Assembly: GCA_030272585.1 (NCBI GenBank)
Contig: BSYQ01000003.1
Span: 6,386,001-6,450,000 of the forward strand
Source of the DNA: Bryopsis sp. KO-2023
Taxonomy: Eukaryota > Chlorophyta > Ulvophyceae > Bryopsidales > Bryopsidaceae
Direction: 5' to 3'
Length of the DNA: 64,000 nucleotides
The notes beneath the pieces are model-generated. The model was not told the origin of the DNA. It did no database searches and saw only the letters and a program-made list of their open reading frames with translations. The position numbers and the translations under genes are program-made. This document shows positions 49,597 through 58,134 of this stretch, one piece after another. Positions within the stretch are counted from its first letter, which is position 1. Every line of letters begins with the position of its first letter.

Positions 49597-50358
49597 TCAG
49601 GGATGACGTAGCTGGAAGAGTGATGTGACTCTGATCCCGTCCCTGTCATTGACGACTTCCGATTCTCGCGTAACCATCGACGATCCACGAAGATCGAGCA
49701 AGGAAAGTCGAGGAAGGAAAAAAAGGCGACGAGCGACGACGTACGCGACGACGCAGGCGTGTTGAGAACGCGAACAAGGTGAGAGAAGAAGGAGGGTGAA
49801 GTGGGTTCGACTCCCACACCTCCTGAAGGCCTATTACCTGGAAATTCAAACATGTAGGGGTCGACAGAAAAGGTTTTAGGGAAACCTCTCCCTATTCTTC
49901 TTTGTTTTCCTTTTTCTAGCTTGGTTCCACCTTGTTCGCGTTCTTTTTTGGGAGAAACCAACTTCGTCGCCGAAAAGATCTCCCTCCTGTTGAGATTCTT
50001 TATGTTTTTCCTCATAACTTCTCTTATACCGTGTCGTTTCCGACGAAACAAAGCGCGTTGGAAACGTGGAGTCGAGGGGAAGCCACTACACACTATTTTG
50101 TCGCGTTTTAAAGGAAAAACTTTAGGTCGATCGTCCTTTGACGACTTCTGGACGTCGGGAGGGATTCGGCCACCCAAATATTGTATAAAACAAAAGAAAG
50201 CTATTGTATAAGCCTAATGGAGTGCAAATAAATGATTTTTTGAGGCATTGACTATCGTGGGTGTTTCGCATGAAAAATCAGCCCAAGAAACCCCTTAAAT
50301 CTTCTCTCTATTCACGGAATTTCAATGAATTCGTTTGTTTTTTCGAATATTTGTATAG
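49597..50358 (+). promoter_or_regulatory. Conserved 5' block before the Rep gene, copy C
   Basis: The continuation of 39421-39518 after the retrotransposon, matching 27536-28261 of copy B. It has about 40 bp of extra sequence near 49650-49700. The LTR insert lies about 760 bp before the ATG, so the Rep gene's own upstream sequence is now separated from the rest of the 5' region by 10 kb. The 3' LTR could act as a new promoter. Confidence 0.55.
49790..49824 (+). other. Minimal tRNA-like hairpin, conserved, copy C
   Basis: Identical to the hairpin at 27693-27727: AGGAGG/CCTCCT outer stem and a GTGGG-TTCGACT-CCCAC T-arm. It is also about 535 bp before the Rep ATG. Confidence 0.5.
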
Positions 50359-53300
50359 ATGACGTCAGTGGGGGAGACGGGCAGCTTCACAAGGTCCGAC
50401 ATGCAAGCTCGATGGATGTGGAGGAATCAAGTGTGCGTGGGGTTGGGTATCCCAAACAGGCGAGTGATCTCTCGTGATCCTTTCGTGATCACTCCGGTGA
50501 CGAGTTCCCCGTACGGGAGACAAAATTGTTTGTTATACGAGCAAATGAACGTGGCCCTAGGGGCAGAATTTTTTGTCGATCACAGTTCAGCAAACGGGGC
50601 GTGTTTTTTTAACGCCATATCCAAAGAAATAAGCGGGGACGAAACGAGTGCGGGGACCCTACGAACCTTGGTATGCGACCTGGCGGCGACGCACCCCGTG
50701 ACTTTTGCCGCTTTTGAGGGGTGCACCATCGATGAGATAAAAATAAAGATAAATAACATGCGGTCCAACGATACGTGGGCGAGCACGTGGACTATTTTTG
50801 CGGCCGCGACCCTCCTCCAAACCCCTTTTGAAATACAATTATACCAACGTGACTACCCTGTATTCAAATTTAATCCTTTGTTCCCCACTCACTTGATTAC
50901 CACCAGCGCCATGGATAACGTGTTTGTTAGATTATGTAACACGAAAGGTAACCACTACGACAGGGTGTACGAGCGAAACGAGCTCCAAGCGATCACCCCC
51001 GCCTCATTACTTGCGAATATTAACGTGCCGATCGTGGGAAACAGAACTCCCCAACTCGAAAACAAAACCACAACCAAAATCGAAACGAAAGAAGAAAGAA
51101 AAAGGCGCCTTGCGAGGGAAAGAAAGAGGAAGCAACGAAGCGATCCGAAGAAAGCAAAAGAAATGAGGGATGCTGAAAAAGAAAACATTGCGAGCAAGCC
51201 CGAAACAGAGAAGGAAAAAAGGTTGGAGAAACGTGCTTTGCTGCAGCGCGAGAGGGAAGCAAAATTGTCCGAAGAAAAGAAAAAAATGTTGCATGAAGCA
51301 CATGCGAGGGAACAGGGAAAAAGAACGGACACGGACGAAAAGAAAGCGGCCGACGAGAACACGAGGAAAGAAAACGAGCGAAAGAGAAAAAAGCAACAAG
51401 AGGAATGGGCGACCAGAAAAAAGATCCGCAGACAAAATCTCAAACGCACGAGCGTCGACAAGCTGATTGGCGATTGGGAGCGTCACTTGGAGCAGACCGT
51501 TACCTGGCACGGCAACGTTTGCCAGAGTTGCGGAGAGACGGGGCCGGGTGCCGACTTCAGCGATGCCACGTGTGCGAGGTGCAAGAGGAATCCGCGCTAT
51601 CGACGAGCGTACAGCGAAGAGAACGGCCTCTGGCCGGATCCCGTTCCTCCCGAGCTCACCGGCCTCACCCAGATGGAGGAGATGTTGATCGCCCGTATTC
51701 ACCCTTGCATGTACATTGCGAGGATCCACAAGAGCGGGATGCATCGGTTGAGCGGTCACTTCATTGGTTTTATGGCAGACCACTCGGAGACGATCGAGGC
51801 CCTTCAGCGCCTGCCGGTGGACCCGAGAGACCTTCCTTGGGTGGTGGTCCGACAACACGGGGTTGATCGGACCCATCAGGATCACATCGTGCGACGAGGG
51901 GTTGTTCTCCGCGCCTTGCGTTGGTTGCAGAAGAACAACCCCTGGTATGCTGGGATTGAGATTGACGAGGACGTTATCGCTCGTCTTCCGGAGCACGGGA
52001 GCCCCGAGGGATTGCGAGAGTTCACCGAGCGGCAGGCCGCCGAGGCAGAGGAGGAGGGCGGGTTCCGTGCCCACGATTCGGATGACGAGGCCGACGGCGA
52101 TGTGTCGATGCACTCTCATGCACCCACGACAATCCGTGGAGTTCGAGAGGTCGACAAGATCCGAGCATCTGTGACAGAGGCGATCGATCGCGCCGAGGGG
52201 AACAACGTGGCTCCCTTTCCGGTGCGAGACAGGGAGCCGATCAAGGAGTTCATGACCCGAGGACTCTTTTCGATGGCGTTCCCCACCCTTTTTCCTTGTG
52301 GCGGTGCGGACTACACGACGGCCGGCTTTCCCGACGTCATTGGCATGCGAGAGTACGCTCTTCATTTGATGCGATGGCCGGATCGTCGTTTCGCGCGGCA
52401 TCCACGCTTCAAGTTCTTGGTCGTCAATCTCGCAGATCGCAAAGCCGCGTTTTGCATGGCACGGGTGTTCCTCAAGGGGAACCAAGACATCAACAAGATG
52501 ACGGTGAAGGACTTGAAGGACCTCGTAGATGAGGGTGATTCGAGCCTTATGAGGAAGATTCTTGCCTTTGGTTCAAGGATACGAGGAACGAAGCAATTTT
52601 GGTCCGATAGACGTGGCGAGCTGGAGGAGATGTTTCGGCAGCTCACGCACCCGGTCGAGGGTAGCCAGGGTTACATGCCCTCGCTCTTCTTCACCTTGAG
52701 CTCCGCCGAGATGTTTTGGCCACAGATCGAGACTCTCCTCCAACTCGACTACTCAGATTGTGCCACGGAGGCCCAGAGGAAGGCGAAGAAGAGGCGAGCG
52801 ATGGTGGACAACGCCGATCTCATCGATGCCTACTTCTTGGAGCGATCCGAGTCGTTCCTCAAGAAGGTGATGGTGCCTTACTTCGGCGCTGACGAGTTTT
52901 GGGCGAAGATCGAGTACCAGTGGCGAGGGGCGCCCCACATGCACGGGTTCTTGTGGCTGCCGGATGCGCCCAACTTGATGCGGAGCGCCCACGAGGAGAT
53001 GAGCGCCGACACGAGAGCAGAGGTCATCGAGTACTTCACAGAGACCGTCGGCATCACCTTGGACATGGACGAGGACTTCCGCACCGCTCCCTCCACGCCT
53101 CACCCGTCCACGAGGACGTACACGTCGATCGGCACGAGCGACGAGGAGCGTGCAAGGGACTTGGAGGAGCTGTTGAGGGTTCAGGGACCCCACGCGTGCA
53201 CCAACAGCTGCTTCAAGTCCAAGAGGGACCGGGACTTGGGTAGGTGCAGGTTCAGGTTCCCGAGGGAGGTGCGGGCGCATGCGGAGATCGTGGAGGATCC

Positions 53301-55779
53301 AAGGCAAAAGTACAGGCTCGAGCTCGCGAGGAGGCCCGGAAAGCAGCAGCGCTTCAACCAGTACCAGGCGCGACCGATGCTGCAGGGCTTCAGGGCCAAC
53401 ATCGACATACAACCTATCTTGTCGTTGACGGCCCTCTTGAGATACCTGTGCGGCTACACGTGCAAGGCCGAGGTGGAGAGCGGGAGCTTGATGGCGGTGT
53501 TTTCGGAGATCCTCGACGACACGTGTCGCACCGCTGAGGAGGCCAACTCCATCTCGGCCGTCGTCAAGATGCTCAACCGCACCATCAAGGAGCATGACGT
53601 ATGCACGATGGAGGCCTTCCACAAGCTTGCCTCGGCCAAGCTCACGATGGCCTCGAGGAGTTTCGGTATCATAGTGCTTGACGATTCGAGAGAGATCACC
53701 ACAGAAGAGGGTGGTTTCCTTCGACGTTCGTGGATGGACGAGTACAGAAACCGTCCGGACGACATCAATGAGTGCTTGGAGGACTTCTTTCGATGGTACG
53801 ACCTTCCGAGGAATGCGGCCCCCAAGCGCAAGAGGAACCCCAAGATCATGAGGATCTTTCCGCCTTGCCGACCAGTGCCGCGGGATGACGAGCGCTTTCC
53901 CGACTTTTGCCAGCAATACCTTATCCGCTACAAGGAGTGGAGAGACGTGGATCGGGATTTGCTCGGTGGCGGTGAGATGACTTGGGTCGAGGCATTCGAT
54001 GCGTTCTTGGAGGAGCAGCCCATGCACAGGGCGATCGATTTGTTCAGAGAGGTTTCCATCGCTCCCGAGGTGGGGGATGATGATGATGAGGAGGATGGCT
54101 CTGAGGGGAGCGACGACGACTATCGACAGTTCCCCGAGGACGAGCAGGATGATTGGATGCGGGCTTTGGCTGCCCATCCACAGTTTGCCCGACCCATGAT
54201 GGAGGCCTCCGATCATGATTGGCACGCGAGCGCGGCCCAGTACGACGTCCCGACCATGCGGACCTTCGTCCAGGACGTGAGACGGGACGGCCCTTTGCCC
54301 AGGGATCGTGACCACCTCGATCGTGATCAGCTCGTTGACAGTCAACGCCTCGCGTATGACATCATCGTGGAGCATGCTCGTTCCGACGACCCTCCTCCCT
54401 TGCGCATGATCGTCGAGGGGACCGCCGGCACGGGCAAGAGTGCCCTGATTCATGCCGTCGTTGCCGCGATCGAGAGAGAGCATGGGGAGGGTTCGGTCGT
54501 GGTTGCCGCTCCGACAGGTTGCGCCGCCTTCAACGTCGGCGGTTGCACGCTCCATTCTCTATTGATGTTGCCCGTGGGCTCGAGGTGCAAGGACCTCAAG
54601 GGCAACGCCTTGAGCCTTCTTCAGGAGAGATTGAGGGGCGTGCAATATCTCATCATCGATGAGAAATCGATGATCGGGGCATCGACGTTTGCATCGATCG
54701 ACTCCCGGGGTAGACAGGCGTTTCCGGAGCACGCGGATCAGTTGTTTGGGGGCTTGTCGATTGTCATTGAGGGTGATTTCGGACAGCTCCCTCCCGTCAG
54801 CGATGCCGAGATGTTCGATCGCGGGCAAAGGCCCAAGGCGGATCGCTTGCGCGGCTTTGCTGCGTATCGTCAGTTCAGGGTGGTGGTTCGTCTCACTGCG
54901 GTCATGCGACAGGCGGGCCAAGACCAGGTGGCCTTCCGGGACATTCTCATGAGGCTCCGACGAGGATGTCCCACGGATTCCGACATCGACGCCCTGATGG
55001 CTCGCAACCTCCGTACCCTTTCAGTGGACGACAGACAGGCTTTCTCGGATGCCTTGTACCTATGCGCCACCAACGCCCAAGCCGAGAGCCATAACAACGA
55101 TCGGCTCGTGGCGTTGGATCAACCCACGGCGATGATTAGGGCGGAGGATTTGCGAGTGCCCAGGGGTCTTGACGTGGAGGACGCGACGAATCTCCCATCT
55201 ACCTTGCGCTTATGCAAGGGAGCGAGGGTGATGCTGCGAGCCAACCCGTGGACAGAGGCCGGCCTCATCAACGGCGCCATGGGTTTCGTTCATGACATCG
55301 TGTACACGTCCACGACTCCCCCTGCATTGCCGGATGCTGTCTTGGTTCGGTTCGACGACTACAGGGGGCCGAGCTTCTTGGACGGGGTCGAGGGGGTCGT
55401 TCCTATTGTCCCTATCACTCGCGACGTCCGGACATCTGCGACCAGGGCTTCTGGAGAGAGGAAGATGCTTCCTCTCATGCCGGCTTGGGCCATCTCCATC
55501 CACAAGTCCCAAGGCAAGGGACTCGACAGGGTGTTGGTGGACCTTGGGACGAAGGAGTTTGCGGCAGGCATTACTTTCGTGGCCGTCAGCCGATCCTTCA
55601 CCTACGAGGGTCTCGCCTTCGATCCGCCCATCACTCGCGGTCGGATCCGATCCCTTGCCAAGCTGAAGAAGCTTGGTCCGCGGTTGGCGGAGTTTGCGAG
55701 GTTGGAGGGTCTTGCGGAGCAGACGAGGACCTTGTATGACGCTGAGGGCATTGAGGGAGTGCTTCGATATATTCAGTAG
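50359..55779 (+). CDS. OTU-Rep-helicase transposase of Helitron copy C
   Basis: 1806 aa with no indels against copy B and about 50 amino-acid differences by eye, roughly 97% identity. Changes cluster in the N-terminal quarter, especially the charged linker (about residues 300-370), while the OTU, Rep and helicase motifs are unchanged: Cys82 and His199 of the OTU domain, His860/His862, Tyr1029/Tyr1033, Lys1360, Asp1434. Loss of neither length nor motifs after this much divergence suggests both copies stayed under selection until recently. Its upstream region is split by the 10-kb LTR element, so expression from its native promoter may be affected. Confidence 0.9.
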   Translation: MTSVGETGSFTRSDMQARWMWRNQVCVGLGIPNRRVISRDPFVITPVTSSPYGRQNCLLYEQMNVALGAEFFVDHSSANGACFFNAISKEISGDETSAGTLRTLVCDLAATHPVTFAAFEGCTIDEIKIKINNMRSNDTWASTWTIFAAATLLQTPFEIQLYQRDYPVFKFNPLFPTHLITTSAMDNVFVRLCNTKGNHYDRVYERNELQAITPASLLANINVPIVGNRTPQLENKTTTKIETKEERKRRLARERKRKQRSDPKKAKEMRDAEKENIASKPETEKEKRLEKRALLQREREAKLSEEKKKMLHEAHAREQGKRTDTDEKKAADENTRKENERKRKKQQEEWATRKKIRRQNLKRTSVDKLIGDWERHLEQTVTWHGNVCQSCGETGPGADFSDATCARCKRNPRYRRAYSEENGLWPDPVPPELTGLTQMEEMLIARIHPCMYIARIHKSGMHRLSGHFIGFMADHSETIEALQRLPVDPRDLPWVVVRQHGVDRTHQDHIVRRGVVLRALRWLQKNNPWYAGIEIDEDVIARLPEHGSPEGLREFTERQAAEAEEEGGFRAHDSDDEADGDVSMHSHAPTTIRGVREVDKIRASVTEAIDRAEGNNVAPFPVRDREPIKEFMTRGLFSMAFPTLFPCGGADYTTAGFPDVIGMREYALHLMRWPDRRFARHPRFKFLVVNLADRKAAFCMARVFLKGNQDINKMTVKDLKDLVDEGDSSLMRKILAFGSRIRGTKQFWSDRRGELEEMFRQLTHPVEGSQGYMPSLFFTLSSAEMFWPQIETLLQLDYSDCATEAQRKAKKRRAMVDNADLIDAYFLERSESFLKKVMVPYFGADEFWAKIEYQWRGAPHMHGFLWLPDAPNLMRSAHEEMSADTRAEVIEYFTETVGITLDMDEDFRTAPSTPHPSTRTYTSIGTSDEERARDLEELLRVQGPHACTNSCFKSKRDRDLGRCRFRFPREVRAHAEIVEDPRQKYRLELARRPGKQQRFNQYQARPMLQGFRANIDIQPILSLTALLRYLCGYTCKAEVESGSLMAVFSEILDDTCRTAEEANSISAVVKMLNRTIKEHDVCTMEAFHKLASAKLTMASRSFGIIVLDDSREITTEEGGFLRRSWMDEYRNRPDDINECLEDFFRWYDLPRNAAPKRKRNPKIMRIFPPCRPVPRDDERFPDFCQQYLIRYKEWRDVDRDLLGGGEMTWVEAFDAFLEEQPMHRAIDLFREVSIAPEVGDDDDEEDGSEGSDDDYRQFPEDEQDDWMRALAAHPQFARPMMEASDHDWHASAAQYDVPTMRTFVQDVRRDGPLPRDRDHLDRDQLVDSQRLAYDIIVEHARSDDPPPLRMIVEGTAGTGKSALIHAVVAAIEREHGEGSVVVAAPTGCAAFNVGGCTLHSLLMLPVGSRCKDLKGNALSLLQERLRGVQYLIIDEKSMIGASTFASIDSRGRQAFPEHADQLFGGLSIVIEGDFGQLPPVSDAEMFDRGQRPKADRLRGFAAYRQFRVVVRLTAVMRQAGQDQVAFRDILMRLRRGCPTDSDIDALMARNLRTLSVDDRQAFSDALYLCATNAQAESHNNDRLVALDQPTAMIRAEDLRVPRGLDVEDATNLPSTLRLCKGARVMLRANPWTEAGLINGAMGFVHDIVYTSTTPPALPDAVLVRFDDYRGPSFLDGVEGVVPIVPITRDVRTSATRASGERKMLPLMPAWAISIHKSQGKGLDRVLVDLGTKEFAAGITFVAVSRSFTYEGLAFDPPITRGRIRSLAKLKKLGPRLAEFARLEGLAEQTRTLYDAEGIEGVLRYIQ

Positions 55780-57074
55780 TTTTTTTCATGTATTTGTGAG
55801 GACCATATTGTTTTCCTTTGGTTCGAGTGTTCTTTTTTCTGTTTTTAATCATATTTTTCTTTTATATGTTCCTCTTTGATTGTGAGCATGTTTTATGATG
55901 TTTCGTTTTAAATTTGTGTGTCTTCGATGTTGTTTCTGAGTTTTCCACGTAGGATTGATCCAATAGACAGTCACCCAACGAAGATTCTCCCTTGTGCCGT
56001 TTTTTTGTGCCGATTCTATGTATCACACGTTTTGTTTTCTTCCTTTTTTCTTCGTTATTTGCAGTATCCTCGATCCGATGGGTTTTCTTTTTGTAGATTT
56101 CGATACCTCCGCATAGTTCGTTTGCTTTCATGTCGGTTCTACCCTCTCGGATGATGCTATTCTCTTTAAGTTTCTTGGGAGTTCTCTGAGCTATAAGCAA
56201 TCAGCAACCCGTTTTTTGTTGCGTTCCCCCGCGCATTACGTGTGTCGCCCCCCACACGAGTCACGGTTTGCCCCGACCGTTTGGATTATTGGATGTTTCC
56301 CCGCATCCGTTGGGTACGGCTCCTCTCTATAGCCTTTGCTGATTGCTATGGTGATGTGCACTCTCTCGATTCTATTGAGATTAAGCTTCGCTCGGGTGGA
56401 AGTTTTGCTTTCATTGTTGAAAAAAAAGACGGAAAAATTGATGCAAGAGAGAAAGAGAGAACGGAGGATTTTTAGACGGTAAAAAAAAAAGTTGAAGTTT
56501 CTATGCGGATCTTACGAGGTATCTTTAGGAGGGAAACGGATATGCACTGTTATGAGGTCGAGGAAAAAAAAAAAAAAAAAAAAAAAAATTACACCGGATT
56601 TAGGGATCATAAATAAAAAAATCATGAGGATAAAAGAAAAAAAATTTAGGGCTTAGATATTGGGATTAGAGAAAACAAAGAACATAATAATGTTCGGTTT
56701 GGGAGTAGGAATCGGAGAAAAACTTTAAAAACTTGAAAATAAAAATAAGGAAAGAATAACGTTCGGTTTGGATTTAGGAATTGAAAAAAAAAAAGGAAAA
56801 AAAAACAAAAACAACAACATAAGGAAAGAATAACGTTTGGTTCGGACATAAGGATGGGAAATAAAAAAAATAATAATTGTGATGTGAGTGGAGGTTCAGA
56901 TTATGCATAGATGTTGCGAAGGCTGGTTATTTCGCTGTAATCCGTTGTAAGTTTGGTCCTTCCCGTGGTATTTTCACGTGCTCGTTCGTGTCACAACTTC
57001 GTGTGTCAGACGACGGTTTTCTTTACATTCGATTTCCCTCTCTCTGTCAAAGCGATGAGACAGACCGGTTAATT
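55780..57074 (+). other. 3' non-coding region and terminus of copy C
   Basis: Homologous to 33683-34974 but with more differences and longer A-runs (about 56561-56587). It ends with TTACATTCGATTTCCC, the hairpin TCTGTC/GACAGA and CCGGTTAATT. Confidence 0.7.
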
Positions 57075-57212
57075 GGGAAATCGAAATGTAATGAGATTTT
57101 CCTTAAGAGGACGGTTTTGTCCCCGCAGGGTACTAGCCCTGAGGGCGATTTTCCCTGCGTAGCCGGTCACGCTCCGCGCTCGCATGTCTGATTTTCGAGG
57201 CGCCATGTCGGG
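57075..57212 (+). mobile_element. Head of unit 15, cut by LTR element 2
   Basis: It begins with GGGAAATCGAAATGTAATG and holds the conserved head as far as CGCCATGTCGGG, where the LTR of element 2 starts. The rest of this unit should lie beyond the window. Confidence 0.8.
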
Positions 57213-57316
57213 TGATAGTAGTAACTCGGGTTTAGGGGTATTGTGTAGTACAATGGGATGTACGACAGGGTTTATAGGGCAGGGGGCCCTCCTGTAAAAA
57301 TTAATCTTCCCAGTGA

Positions 57317-57355
<39 letters not shown>

Positions 57356-57389
57356 TGCTTGTGTCTCGGGGTCCTAGACCCCCTTATCA
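57213..57389 (+). repeat. 5' LTR of element 2
   Basis: TGATAG...TTATCA, only 177 bp. It contains a (CT)n(GT)n microsatellite at about 57316-57358 and a GGGGTCCTAGACCCC palindrome near its end. The start is placed where the conserved unit head breaks off. Confidence 0.8.
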
Positions 57390-58134
57390 TTTGGTTTCGG
57401 AGCAAGGCGAGGCCAGGCGCACCCCACAGGAGAACTCGCGAACCCCCCCTCAAAGATCTGACCTTAGGGATTACTAAATCCCACAGATCTGGAACTCTGT
57501 GTTCCAGGGGTCGCGAGGAGAGCTATCCTTCGAACGACGTGCTCGCGTCGTCGTTCGAAAACGTCAGGCGAAGTCGCAAAAGAATCGGAGTCCAGTGAAC
57601 GAATTTCTGGAAACCTACAGATCTGTAGATCTAAAGGAAAACAAGGCGAAAGCACTACAACAGTGCAAGGAGAGCAACGATCGGCGTAAACCCGAAACGC
57701 GCAGGCGAACAACTGAAAGTGCGAACCGGCGTAGGAAAGAACGTCGTCCGGAACGACCAACTTCCGTCGACTGACGCTTCTGCCAGTAACACGAAAAACA
57801 GTCGTTCTGGCAGGTGACTCATTGTCACTCTTTCCAGCGCGCAATCGGTTACCGCACCGCCTGAGTCACGACTGGTTCTACAGTTAGTCGTAGACTGAAT
57901 CACCGGCCAAGGTACTAACCTAGTCGGCTGACAGAACGCGAACGGGAGAGTAACACCCGACGTTGTCAAGTGTAAAACTCCTATCTATTTCTGACCTAGT
58001 AAGGTTCAAGAAAAGATAGCGACTAGGAGTGCAACCAGAACTGAAACAAGTTCGCACCCAAGTCACCAGAAAGTTTGGAAACTTTCCGGACACACTCCTA
58101 TTACGTCAAAATTCCAGGAAATTCAAACAAAAAC
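57390..58134 (+). other. Leader of element 2 with primer-binding site
   Basis: TGGTTTCGGAGC starts at 57392, 2 nt after the LTR, as in element 1. The leader is about 740 nt and holds AGATCTGTAGATCT (57620-57633) and other AGATCT copies. The leader of minus-strand LTR element 3 has similar AGATCTACAG motifs. No gene is called. Confidence 0.65.

Larger units (their letters stand above)
37492..57074 (+). mobile_element. Autonomous OTU-Helitron copy C, split by an LTR retrotransposon
   Basis: It starts with GGGAAATCGTAATGTAATG and a head variant (CCACGGATCATCAG). It ends with the inverted repeat, hairpin and CCGGTTAATT at 57074. It spans 19583 bp, of which 10083 bp are the retrotransposon 39519-49596 and its duplicated TCAGG. 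Without the insert it is about 9.5 kb. The Rep gene is at 50359-55779. The 5' part (37492-39420) differs from copy B and carries minisatellite, a pyrimidine-rich repeat and a tRNA-like hairpin. Confidence 0.8.

Noticed and set aside
57499..57774. A small gene in the leader of element 2
   Set aside because: 91 codons of basic, low-information sequence in the untranslated leader, with no counterpart in element 1.
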